Below are positions 33,728 to 42,473 of a stretch of 64,000 nucleotides of DNA, piece after piece. The translations under genes were made by a program, and so were the position numbers. Positions within the stretch are counted from its first letter, which is position 1, and each line of letters opens with the position of its first letter. This stretch comes from Brasilonema sennae CENA114 (GTDB lineage Bacteria; Cyanobacteriota; Cyanobacteriia; Cyanobacteriales; Nostocaceae). Under the pieces are notes generated by a model that had not been told where the DNA came from, ran no database searches, and saw only the letters and a program-made list of their open reading frames with translations. The stretch is taken from positions 5,740,340 to 5,804,339 of the forward strand of contig NZ_CP030118.1 in NCBI RefSeq assembly GCF_006968745.1. Reading direction: 5' to 3'.

Positions 33728-35497
33728 ATGAGCGATAAGCAAAGCTTGCATCCATTGGCAGATCGCGAGCAACTCAGCAACTCAAATAACTTGGGTGCTA
33801 AGTTTGAAGGTTTTTTTCTCCAGATGGTTCTGCCGGGATTGGAAGACAGAGTTCGAGAAATTGTTACCAAAACACTGGGTTCAAATTGGAAGCTTAAATC
33901 GATTGGAGATAATCGTACCGAGTTTGAAGTCAGCAAAAAAGCAAATACACTATCAGTCAAAGAAGCTTGGGAGAAAACATATCATCTGCGTTCTCAACCG
34001 GGCGTTGTGGATGCACAGCCATTATTTGCTGTTCCTCTACCGTCTTCTGACTGGAATCAACAGTCAAAACAGACAGTTGCAACTTTTCAAACAGCTGTAG
34101 ACGAAAGCAGTGATGTAGAGTGGAGTCTCAAGCAGCTTCGAGTTTTAGAGACATGGTCACGCTTTTTTCCTGATCCGAATCTACCACCAGGACATGGGGT
34201 TGTCATTGGGCTTCCTGATACAGGTTACACGAAACATCCAGAAATTGTGGCAAATCTACTCCTGAAAGAAAGTTACGATTTTCTCAAAAACGACAAAGAC
34301 CCAACAGACGAACTCGAAACACATCTAGGCGAAATTATAAACAATCCAGGTCACGGCACATCAACAACCAGTGTCATGATCAGCCAAAGAGGCGCACAAA
34401 GCAATTACCCAACCGGAAAATCTGTAACGGGAGTCGCACCTGGTGCCAAAGTTGTACCCCTTCGAGTCTCATACTCAGTCGTTTTATTGAGTGTAACTAA
34501 TCTTGCTGACGCGATTGAGTACGCGGCTACTCATGGTGTCCATGTTCTTTCAATTAGCTTAGGAACTGGATTGTTCAACCAGCGTCTGCGGACTGCGATC
34601 ACATATGCTCAAAAACGCGGCGTCATTATTGTAGCAGCCGCTGGTACTATGATTCCCTACGTAGTTTGGCCTGCTGCTTATGACGAAGTTATTGCTGTTG
34701 CTGGTAGTAATCCTAAACGTGAGATTTGGTGGGGTTCATCACGGGGAAGTCAAGTAGATGTGACTGCCCCTGGGGACTCAATTTGGTATGCAAAAACCGA
34801 TAAGGAGAATGGTGAGTTCAAATATAATGTTCTGCAAGGCTCTGGTACTTCATTTTCTGCACCACTAGTGGCGGGTGTGGCTGCTTTGTGGTTATCCTAT
34901 CATGGACGCGACCAACTCATCCAACGTTATGGAGCGGAAAAGATTCCCTTCATTTTTAATCAGATTCTGCGTGACAGTTGTGAGAAATTTCCAACATGGA
35001 AGCCCAATCTCTTTGGTGAAGGTATTGTCAATGCAGAGAAAGTACTTGCTGCACCACTACCTGATAATGTCACTAATTCAGTCATTGCACCAGCGTTTGC
35101 CCTAACAGCACATCCATCTATAGATAACGGCAGACTCGATACGTTTGTCCATCTCTTCGGGCAGCAACTATCAGACAGTCAAGTTGATGGTAATTTTGCT
35201 GAAATAAGTCGAGATAACGCTAAGCTACGATCTTCTCTTGCAAAACTGTTACAAACAACAGAAACAGAATTACCAAAGCGATTGAAAGAGGTAGGACAAG
35301 AGCTAGCTTTTTACTTTGCTGTTAACCCAGAGCTTTACAAGCAATTTGCAGCTGCTCTATCTAGTAAACAACCTTCTGGGACTCAACTGGAACCAAAAAC
35401 TTTGACTGAGTCACCAAAACCAAGGAATTTGGATCAGATACGTGAGAAGTTGTTATCACAGGGTGTATCTAAAGTCCTGCAAACAAAACTGAGTTAA
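33728..35497 (+). CDS. subtilisin-like S8 serine peptidase without signal peptide
   Basis: A 589-residue protein. GAGG precedes ATG 33728. An N-terminal region (~1-145) without signal peptide precedes the S8 domain. The catalytic triad is Asp164 (GLPDTGY), His209 (NPGHGTS) and Ser375 (GSGTSFSAP). The position that normally holds the oxyanion-hole Asn is Thr307 (VAAAGT rather than AAGN), so activity may be altered. A helical C-terminal region of ~180 residues follows (~410-589). Lack of an export signal suggests a cytoplasmic peptidase or export by another route. A terminator follows at 35601. Confidence 0.88.
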   Translation: MSDKQSLHPLADREQLSNSNNLGAKFEGFFLQMVLPGLEDRVREIVTKTLGSNWKLKSIGDNRTEFEVSKKANTLSVKEAWEKTYHLRSQPGVVDAQPLFAVPLPSSDWNQQSKQTVATFQTAVDESSDVEWSLKQLRVLETWSRFFPDPNLPPGHGVVIGLPDTGYTKHPEIVANLLLKESYDFLKNDKDPTDELETHLGEIINNPGHGTSTTSVMISQRGAQSNYPTGKSVTGVAPGAKVVPLRVSYSVVLLSVTNLADAIEYAATHGVHVLSISLGTGLFNQRLRTAITYAQKRGVIIVAAAGTMIPYVVWPAAYDEVIAVAGSNPKREIWWGSSRGSQVDVTAPGDSIWYAKTDKENGEFKYNVLQGSGTSFSAPLVAGVAALWLSYHGRDQLIQRYGAEKIPFIFNQILRDSCEKFPTWKPNLFGEGIVNAEKVLAAPLPDNVTNSVIAPAFALTAHPSIDNGRLDTFVHLFGQQLSDSQVDGNFAEISRDNAKLRSSLAKLLQTTETELPKRLKEVGQELAFYFAVNPELYKQFAAALSSKQPSGTQLEPKTLTESPKPRNLDQIREKLLSQGVSKVLQTKLS

Positions 35498-35600
35498 AGC
35501 AACCTTTTTGTTAAGTTTTGTAAAGAAGTAGCAAATCTTGCGTAATATTCTTTGTTTGAACAGACAGCTATAACATATGCTGCAACAACGATTGTGAAGA

Positions 35601-35638
35601 CCCCCTGCCTGACAAATTGACAGTGCAGGGTTTTTTTT
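35601..35638 (+). terminator. rho-independent terminator after the subtilase gene
   Basis: CCCTGC (35603-35608) pairs with GCAGGG (35625-35630), followed by eight T. It lies about 100 bp after the stop. Confidence 0.85.
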
Positions 35639-35873
35639 GCGCTGCGAGAGGTTATCCATCATATAAAGTCCTGTAAATCATCATACCTAAGTCATGTTTT
35701 TTAGAACACACAGATCAGACTACAGAGTAGGAACGAGAGAATTGAGTTCTGAGTTCTGCATTCTTCTTTAATCATTTTTCTTTATGAAAACAACAATTAA
35801 AAATATTTGCTTTTATCGTTGTTGTGTAGAAACATAAAGATATAAGAAAAATTTTTTAGCCAAGAGGTGGATT

Positions 35874-36134
35874 ATGAAACCGCAAATAGACAAACATGAC
35901 TTTCTTTATCAAACAAGAAGTTACCACGGTAACTTCACGCCAGAGGCTTTAGTGTTCAACGCTAATTTACAAGAATTTGCAACACGAGTTGGCTACATTA
36001 GCAATTTACAAACTCTTGGAAAGCTCTCTCCACAAGATGCCAACCAGCAAATAACTGAACTCTGGGAACGTTTACAACAAAGCTATTCAGAACTGGGGAT
36101 TGATTCAAACACAGAAACTAAGGGTTGTGTGTAA
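35874..36134 (+). CDS. DUF7219-like small protein
   Basis: An 86-residue soluble protein. GAGGTGG lies upstream of ATG 35874. DKHDFLYQTRSYHGNFTP, then LVFNANLQEFATRVGYISNLQT and KLSPQDANQQITELWERL, match what I recall as a cyanobacterial family (DUF7219) of helical proteins about this size. Function unknown. It stands alone between the subtilase terminator and the convergent phosphatase-like gene. Confidence 0.65.
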   Translation: MKPQIDKHDFLYQTRSYHGNFTPEALVFNANLQEFATRVGYISNLQTLGKLSPQDANQQITELWERLQQSYSELGIDSNTETKGCV

Positions 36135-36218
36135 TTGAATTTAATTCTCAACACAAATTCCCGAAATATGAGTCAAAAATCGCTGATAGACAGTACATGC
36201 TGTGTCAAAGTCGTTTAA

Positions 36219-38078
36219 CTATAGTCCAAGGGTACGACCTGGAAATCCAGCAACATCAAAGTAGCGAGTTTTTCCTACTGTTTGATACTTGAGGATGGTT
36301 TTTAAACCGTTAGCAGCAGATAGAGATTTCAGCGTAAAAGATTTATACTGAATGTTATCAGATCCACCAACTAGCGCTTCATTTAACACTCGACCAACTA
36401 GTTTACCTTGAGTGGACAACTTCAATTTCAGTACTTTCGCTATGGTGACTGCCACATCTGCATTACTTGCAGGAGCTAAGTCTTCATAGTCTTGTTTAAA
36501 GTCAGGTCCAATTGCTGCCATTGTGTTGAAAGTATCAGCACGACTAAAACTACCGTGCATTCCCTGTCCTTGCTGCAAACCTGTATCGGCTAATTCCGCA
36601 CCACACGCTGTAGGATTGCCGCAACCTGTATCGAAGGAACGAAAGTTGACTAAGATGGATGGCTTGGGAGTGCGTGCTGCACCTCGAAGAGCGATCGCCT
36701 CCATTGATAAAGTCCCAGGAATTTCTCCCAAAGAATCATCCACAAATATCCCACTAACATAGTCCTGCTTCAGCAGCAAATCTACAATCTTTTTGGCAGT
36801 TGCTTTTTTGTTTGCTGCATTTGGCAGGTAAAGTAAATCAGAACCGCCATTACCAGCAACGATAACATCTGGTTTTTTGGGATCTTTCCCAATCACACTA
36901 TTTTTAGAAAACTGTCCAATACTAGGATCTACAGTTGCATTCTTATTATCTGGGTCAAACAGAGGTAATTTCAACTCCTGAGCAATATCAATCGCCACAA
37001 AACCAGGTGGGATAAAACCTTTTGGAACCTCCGGATAAGAAAGCGTCGCCGAATAACTGGTTTTACTCTCCTTACTAATAGTCGAAAATCCGTGGTCAGC
37101 AGTCAAGAATATATTTGTGCTTTCTTCTAAACCCAAATCCTTTAATGCAGTGCGAATTTGAGCCAGGTTTTTGTCAACATTCTGACGCGCTGCTTGCACT
37201 GTCGGACCATTAATACCAGGAACAAGCTGGTTGAGGCTATCGCCGTGATTATGCTGTGTACCGTCTGGATCACGAGACCAATAAACTAATACAAAGGGTT
37301 TTTGCCGTTGCTTGAACATTGGCAGAATCACCTTAGTCGTCACATCAGCAAAATATTGCTGCTGAGTTGTATTGGCAACTTTAGTACCAGGAGTCTTGCT
37401 GTCGCCCGGTTTGCCATTGTCACCGCGTGAAGGTGCTGCTGTTGGTAACGAGTTTTTGGCAAGCTGTTCACTCACTTCAGAACTCAAGGAAATTCCTGTG
37501 GGTGTCCCAGTGGCGTCATCAAAAATGATCGTTGGTTCACCTTTTTGCAAAGTCACATCTTGAATCAAAACTGGTCCAATTTTTCCGACTGCTGCAGTGC
37601 TGAAACCTGATTTTCTTGCAGCTTCTAGCAGAGTTTGTTCGTTGAGGTAGTTAGCACCAAATTGTTTGTTCACTTCTTGGAGAACAGCATTGTTTTCTAA
37701 AAAGGGGACAAGGCTGTTTTTGGCACTTTTGACCGGGGCATTGACTTGGATAGTATTGCTAAAGTCACCAGTATCGCCTAAATAGTGACCGGTGGCGATC
37801 GCCGAAGCATTAGCAGTCGTAAAAGTCGGAAACAAAGAGTGACTATTGGTAAACTTCACACCGCGTTCCCGTATCTCATTCATACTTGGGGTATCGGTAG
37901 CATTAATCCAAGTTGGACGCAGCCCATCAGCAACGAATATGATCATATTATGTTGTGTTGCTTGCTGTTGTGTTGTTTGCCCAGAACGTTTTCCAGGCGA
38001 TGCTGTACACGCTACGATAACTGCAATCACAAAAAGCGTTAGGAATACCCACCGGCGACTGTGTGTAAAAAACCGCAT
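36219..38078 (-). CDS. alkaline-phosphatase-superfamily phosphodiesterase, probable lipoprotein
   Basis: A 619-residue protein from ATG 38078, which has GGAAG 8 bases upstream and gives a clean signal ending in the lipobox-like VIVAC; ATG 38132 is the rejected longer start. The fold is type I phosphodiesterase / nucleotide pyrophosphatase. The metal-binding Asp is in FVADGLRP, the nucleophile Thr in FPTFTTANASAIATG, and further metal ligands in DPDGTQHNHGDS and TADHGFS. These enzymes hydrolyse phosphate mono- or diesters outside the cytoplasm. Substrate unknown. It is monocistronic and convergent with the DUF7219 gene. Confidence 0.87.
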   Translation of the reverse strand: MRFFTHSRRWVFLTLFVIAVIVACTASPGKRSGQTTQQQATQHNMIIFVADGLRPTWINATDTPSMNEIRERGVKFTNSHSLFPTFTTANASAIATGHYLGDTGDFSNTIQVNAPVKSAKNSLVPFLENNAVLQEVNKQFGANYLNEQTLLEAARKSGFSTAAVGKIGPVLIQDVTLQKGEPTIIFDDATGTPTGISLSSEVSEQLAKNSLPTAAPSRGDNGKPGDSKTPGTKVANTTQQQYFADVTTKVILPMFKQRQKPFVLVYWSRDPDGTQHNHGDSLNQLVPGINGPTVQAARQNVDKNLAQIRTALKDLGLEESTNIFLTADHGFSTISKESKTSYSATLSYPEVPKGFIPPGFVAIDIAQELKLPLFDPDNKNATVDPSIGQFSKNSVIGKDPKKPDVIVAGNGGSDLLYLPNAANKKATAKKIVDLLLKQDYVSGIFVDDSLGEIPGTLSMEAIALRGAARTPKPSILVNFRSFDTGCGNPTACGAELADTGLQQGQGMHGSFSRADTFNTMAAIGPDFKQDYEDLAPASNADVAVTIAKVLKLKLSTQGKLVGRVLNEALVGGSDNIQYKSFTLKSLSAANGLKTILKYQTVGKTRYFDVAGFPGRTLGL

Positions 38079-38132
38079 AAACTTCCGGATGTAAGGACAC
38101 CAAGATTGTATGACTTGAAGGTTAAATTTCAA

Positions 38133-38378
38133 TCTTTAGGTGTACGTCAAACGGGTGATACCAAGTTGCGTTTAGGGAGAAAAAACCGCAGAGGCGCAGA
38201 GAACACAGAGGAAGAGATAGGGCGAGGGAAAATTCTCTGTATGAATGCAACTCATAGCAGTCTTATCTGATTTATGAAAATTATTAACCGCCAAGACGAG
38301 CCAGCGCTGCAGGAGGGTTTCCCTCCGTAGGCGACTGGCGTCGCCAAGAACGCCAAGAAAAGAGAGTCATCTCTACAT
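38133..38378. repeat. intergenic dispersed repeats
   Basis: Contains the CGCAGAGGCGCAGAG...ACACAGAGG sequence at ~38187-38217, which recurs in the leader of the photolyase-related gene (~28265-28302, opposite strand). It also contains a 39-bp copy of the CCAGCGCTGCAGGAGGG palindrome at 38299-38337. Confidence 0.75.
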
Positions 38379-39929
38379 TTAAGCAAACCACCGTCGAATC
38401 AACTCCACTTGGAAGCGAAAGCCGTCCTCAACTTCCTCAATCAACTCGCGTTGCAACAAGAGTTTAAAAGCGTTTTCCGATATATCAGGAAGTTGTTTTA
38501 ATATAGTATTTTTACTAACTATTGCTCCTTCTCCTTGTGCTGCCAAGTATTTCAAGATAGCTAACCCAGCAGCGTCTACTTGGTTATTTTGAATATCTGC
38601 AAAAAATAAACTGCCACTATTCAAAGCTTCTGGAACCGCAGCTTCCACGTCTGCTAAAGTTGCTAATCGTCGCACTGAGGGGTCTTGCTCGTTTTTGAGG
38701 GCGACAATTTCACCACACAGCAATTGTACTAAGAAAGGGTGACAGCGGGTAAGTTGTAGCACTCGCTCCACGGCATCAGGTTCATAGCGTAAGGTAAAAT
38801 CTTTGACAGGATGCTCAATGAGTTGACGGGCTTCGTCTTCTTTCAGGTAGCTGATATGCACCACTTGGACGTTGATGAGGTAGCTAGCCCAGCGCTGATA
38901 CTCTTCTATGGTATGCGAGCCAGCCAGCAGTACTTTGAACCAGGGACGATGTTGAATCAGGTGACGCAGCATTCCGAAAACGTCTTGCTCATCAAAGCGT
39001 CCTTTGGATATAGCCCTGTCTAGCACCTCGAACTCGTCTAGGGCAAGCAAGGCGGTATACGGCTCTAGTGCCTGTTCTACCTGATCAAGCCATTCATCAA
39101 AGCAGGTGAATGGATCTGTTGCTACCGCTTCGCGTGTCAAGGGTGGCAAGGTCAAGTCTCTTTGGGTATTCGCTGATTTTACCATCCCTCTAGCGAGGTT
39201 GTAGAGAAAACCCGCATAGTCACTAGCTGATGAAGGTGCTGCTTGCAAGTCCACAAACATGGGAATGATGGTATTAGGTAGCAAGCGTCCCAGGTTGTTG
39301 AGCAGGGAAGTTTTGCCCATGCGCCGCTGACCGTACAGTAGTAAGGGTGGGCGACGGCGATCTAGTAGTAATTGCTCAATACGTAATGCAATGCTAATAC
39401 GTCCAATAAAGATTTCTAATTGGTTATTTAGGGGTATACCAATAATGTATGGATTGTCAATTTCTTGCCCGAGTTCGACTGCTTCAGCAAGTTCTTGTAA
39501 ATGATTATCCACTATCTCACGCCAATATTTGGCGATGGGGTAGAAGCGGGGGGTGTATTTGTCGCTACTGCGGAGCAATATTTGTAACTGTTGTAACTGT
39601 GCATCTAAGCGCTGGCCAACAGATCTGAGCGCAAGATGTTGATTATAAGTACTCTGCTGATTGAGAGCAGCGTCTACATCTTGGCTAATACTACTGAAGA
39701 GGCTTAGCAAAGGGGTCGCTAAAGTCTGTTGTTCAACAGCTACTTGTGTGAGGTGAACGTTACGGATAGCTTCCACATCAACACAGCGTTCTAACCTGCG
39801 TGCATCCAGTTCAATCCGTGCAGATTGAATCATGCACCGCTTACTACGGGTAATCAGGTATTTGATGGCAGCTTGTACCTCAACTGGGTTACGTTCCATT
39901 ACTATGATGAGGTGCTTGTCTAAGCACAT
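38379..39929 (-). CDS. STAND/AAA-type ATPase, possibly 5'-truncated
   Basis: A 516-residue frame. A helical N-terminal region (~1-150) precedes the P-loop domain, with Walker A LLYGQRRMGKTSL at ~200 and Walker B LLALDEFEV at ~305. SHTIEEYQRW (sensor-like) and a winged-helix-like C-terminus follow. Upstream of ATG 39929 the same frame continues as coding-like sequence (HSAFWDEWQRIPL) back to a TGA at 39969-39971. The start has no convincing ribosome site. I therefore suspect that the gene is the 3' part of a larger one. Domain identity is firm, function unknown. Confidence 0.65.
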   Translation of the reverse strand: MCLDKHLIIVMERNPVEVQAAIKYLITRSKRCMIQSARIELDARRLERCVDVEAIRNVHLTQVAVEQQTLATPLLSLFSSISQDVDAALNQQSTYNQHLALRSVGQRLDAQLQQLQILLRSSDKYTPRFYPIAKYWREIVDNHLQELAEAVELGQEIDNPYIIGIPLNNQLEIFIGRISIALRIEQLLLDRRRPPLLLYGQRRMGKTSLLNNLGRLLPNTIIPMFVDLQAAPSSASDYAGFLYNLARGMVKSANTQRDLTLPPLTREAVATDPFTCFDEWLDQVEQALEPYTALLALDEFEVLDRAISKGRFDEQDVFGMLRHLIQHRPWFKVLLAGSHTIEEYQRWASYLINVQVVHISYLKEDEARQLIEHPVKDFTLRYEPDAVERVLQLTRCHPFLVQLLCGEIVALKNEQDPSVRRLATLADVEAAVPEALNSGSLFFADIQNNQVDAAGLAILKYLAAQGEGAIVSKNTILKQLPDISENAFKLLLQRELIEEVEDGFRFQVELIRRWFA

Positions 39930-40267
39930 TAGAGGTATGCGCTGCCATTCATCCCAAAAAGCAGAATGTCAACGCAATAGACTAGATTTAGTGCCTGTAG
40001 GTTTTTTATCAAAAAAAATAGAACACTATATTTTATACTACAAGCTATCCATTACCCGGATTTTTCTTAACATTTGGGAGAGCGATTGCCCCTTGGGCAA
40101 TCGCTCTCCCAATACCAAAGCCTCAAAGCTACGTTTTCATTCTCAATAAAATCAACTTTCTATCAAGAAGGCTAAGGGCTTATGTGTCAAGTATCCGAAA
40201 AAATCCAAGCCTTGTGACGCTTTTCATAGATAATTCTCCATTAGTTAACAAACTGAAATTTTTATCA
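39930..40267. other. intergenic region between ATPase and PD-(D/E)XK-like genes
   Basis: Apart from the possible decayed coding upstream of 39929, it contains one perfect long hairpin (40074-40112). The remainder is AT-rich with no supported gene. Confidence 0.5.
40074..40112. repeat. perfect 18-bp hairpin
   Basis: TTGGGAGAGCGATTGCCC and GGGCAATCGCTCTCCCAA are exact inverted copies around a 3-base CTT loop. Neither strand shows a T-run directly after, so it is not a canonical terminator, though it could stop or protect the transcript of the gene ending at 40268. Confidence 0.9.
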
Positions 40268-40879
40268 TTACTTATCCAATTGCAAATCACACTGTTGAAA
40301 AACATAATTAACCGCTGCAAACAGCCGCTCCAAATCCTGAATTGTATAAAAAGTTTTATTTTGTGTAAAAATATCTAAAATTAGCTTGCCGAACTGCCAG
40401 ACTGCCCCATTAGAAACAATTCCAAAGATAGTTTGTTCTGGCTCATTATTCAGCCGTTGCACTGCCAACATTTCTGCCAAACACTGTCCCCAGCCTTCAG
40501 TAAAATCGCTTTCTTTCTTTGCCTCAACTAATACGAAATATGGCTTGTCAAAAACTACTGTCCCAAGGGGCGATCGCTTTGCCACTATGTAATCAGGAAC
40601 CCCACACAATTTTTCATCATAAATCAATGTTTGATGACTCCAGAGAAGAAAGTTACTCCGATAAGCTTTCCAAACTTCTTTCAAAATCGGATAAATGATA
40701 TTCTCGCAAATCGCAATCTCGGAATTATCAAAAACTCCCTCGTTGAAAATTAAATCTAATTCTTGACGAAAAGTATCACTGATGAAAAATTCTGTTTCAA
40801 TAATAAAATTATCCCGCACATATTTAATCTGAAATTCTTTCGCAACTACCCCAATGCTCTTGTAGCTACTAAAAGGCAT
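40268..40879 (-). CDS. putative PD-(D/E)XK nuclease-like protein
   Basis: A 203-residue protein. ATG 40879 has GGAGAGGTG upstream and lies 4 bp after the stop of the ATPase gene. The core reads GVPDYIVAKRSPLG, then YFVLVEAKKESDFTEGWGQCLAEM. That is PD..(hydrophobic strand)-E-x-K plus a following helix with Gln, the arrangement of the PD-(D/E)XK nuclease fold. A C-terminal strand FGIVSNGAVWQFG is similar to that of restriction-endonuclease-like cyanobacterial proteins. Catalysis is unproven, and a binding-only role is possible. Tight coupling to an HTH-AAA ATPase suggests a two-component effector/ATPase unit (inference). Confidence 0.6.
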   Translation of the reverse strand: MPFSSYKSIGVVAKEFQIKYVRDNFIIETEFFISDTFRQELDLIFNEGVFDNSEIAICENIIYPILKEVWKAYRSNFLLWSHQTLIYDEKLCGVPDYIVAKRSPLGTVVFDKPYFVLVEAKKESDFTEGWGQCLAEMLAVQRLNNEPEQTIFGIVSNGAVWQFGKLILDIFTQNKTFYTIQDLERLFAAVNYVFQQCDLQLDK

Positions 40880-40883
40880 TTTT

Positions 40884-42254
40884 TCACCTCTCCCTGTTTC
40901 TTTCCAACAAATGAGCAAATGGTTTTATCTGTCGCAATCCCTCCTCACACCAATCATCAGTCTCCCCATCTTCTAGATTAAATAATCTTTCTCGACAAAG
41001 TATTTGCAGCAAGAGTGGTAAGCATTGACTTTGTTGCAAAATCCACTCTACATCTTCCTTAGCGAAAATAATAGGTGAACTAGCAATCAATTCCCGTGCT
41101 TCTGTCTCAGTCAGCGCTCCCAAAGTTGCGGTATAACCGAAAATATTGAAGAAAGGCGAACTATGCCCTGTATTGCGAGCAAGTTCAATGGGTGACTCAT
41201 GGGTAGCTAAGACAAACGCCAGATTTCCGCTTGTGTGGTTAGTCGCTAATGAGCGCAAACTCTCCCAAAACCCATCATCTAATTCTGGACAGCGTTGTAA
41301 GCCAACGCCAATTTCATCCAGTAAGATGACTGTGGGCGAATGTAGATTATCGCTGACTATATCCATGAAGTAATCCAAATTACAAGGTGTTGGCACTTTT
41401 AAACTCAGGCATTCGAGGATATAGCTCAATAACCTTTCTCTACCTGCCATGCGCGGGTCTTGGAAGTCTACGAATATCCACTTATGATTTTCTGGATGCG
41501 GTAGCCAGTCGTACTTTTGACCAGAACGCAACTGTTCTAGTGGAGTGGTGGTGATATTTTTCAGGTAGTGTAGTAGAGAAGTTTTGCCAATGCGCCGCTT
41601 ACCGATAATTGCAGCGTTTTGCAGGGGATAGCGTTTGAGTAAGTCGAAAAGGCGTTTGAGTTCTTTTTGTCGTCCAAAAAAGTAGCGAGGATGGGTGATG
41701 GGTGAACCAGTGATGAAAGGTGAGGTTTCCTCAGTTTTTGGTTTAGGTGGAGGCGGTTGTTTTTTCTCAACTATTTTTTTCTTGAGTGGAGGACTTTCCA
41801 GCGCTGCTTCAATTTGATTTAGCTCATGTCCAAGACACTCTAGTTCAGCTTCCTCATATAACAACGTCTGTTCTGATTTAAACTTATCTGCTGCACTAGT
41901 TTCAATCGCCAAGCTTTCCCGTATACGCCCGACTTTCTCGGTCCGAATATTCCACTCTTGTTGAAGCGTGTCTCGTTTCTTCTCCAAGCGATAGTATTGC
42001 TCAGCGCTCAATCCTTGAGGTTGAGTTTCCAGTTCTCTATGTGCGATCGCTCGCCATTCTAGCTTTAATTTCTGGCTAATTCTGATAAAATTCAGACAAT
42101 CAATAAATTGACCACTGAAAAAATTTTTGACAGTGGATGAAGATATTCCTAGTTCCAGAGCTAGAGCTTGTTGGCTAGGATAGCCATTCTCTTTTAGAAC
42201 TGACTGAATTGTTGCAATGTGCTGTAAGGCAATTCTCAGCGATCGCGCCATCAC
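40884..42254 (-). CDS. HTH-coiled coil-AAA/STAND ATPase
   Basis: A 456-residue protein. Residues ~20-60 are a Cro/CI-like HTH (QQALALELGISSSTVKNFFSGQFID). Residues ~85-155 are a charged helical/coiled-coil module (LEKKRDTLQQEW ... LECLGHELNQIEAAL) like the effector-associated or adaptor modules in cyanobacterial STAND proteins. A Pro/Lys linker follows, then a P-loop domain beginning at the YFFGRQKEL motif with IGKRRIGKTSLL (Walker A, ~215) and VILLDEIGV (Walker B, ~305). The end is 4 bp from the PD-(D/E)XK-like gene. A role as sensor/switch for that neighbour is inferred. ATG at 42254 or 42251 are both possible. Confidence 0.75.
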   Translation of the reverse strand: MMARSLRIALQHIATIQSVLKENGYPSQQALALELGISSSTVKNFFSGQFIDCLNFIRISQKLKLEWRAIAHRELETQPQGLSAEQYYRLEKKRDTLQQEWNIRTEKVGRIRESLAIETSAADKFKSEQTLLYEEAELECLGHELNQIEAALESPPLKKKIVEKKQPPPPKPKTEETSPFITGSPITHPRYFFGRQKELKRLFDLLKRYPLQNAAIIGKRRIGKTSLLHYLKNITTTPLEQLRSGQKYDWLPHPENHKWIFVDFQDPRMAGRERLLSYILECLSLKVPTPCNLDYFMDIVSDNLHSPTVILLDEIGVGLQRCPELDDGFWESLRSLATNHTSGNLAFVLATHESPIELARNTGHSSPFFNIFGYTATLGALTETEARELIASSPIIFAKEDVEWILQQSQCLPLLLQILCRERLFNLEDGETDDWCEEGLRQIKPFAHLLERNRER

Positions 42255-42406
42255 CAGTCGTCGAGAAACTGCTTAGAGTATAGCGGTTTTTCTTAAAAAA
42301 CTACACTAAGCACAGAGGACTTAAAGGAAATTTGTAGACTTCTGATAGAAATTTTTATATCTTTTATGTCTTTGTGGTTCCAAAATAATTTTTCTACCAC
42401 AAAGCT

Positions 42407-42470
42407 AGGGTAAAAAAAATGAAGAGTTAGGAGTTAAAAGCTCTTAAACTCCCAACTTTTCACTCCTCAT
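42407..42470 (-). terminator. possible terminator of the 2-OG decarboxylase gene
   Basis: On the minus strand, GGAGTT-(11)-AACTCC-type pairing around 42431-42453 is followed, after about ten bases, by a run of eight T (42412-42419). The hairpin is made of the common GAGTTAGGAGTTA dispersed repeat. Confidence 0.4.
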
Positions 42471-42473
42471 TTC

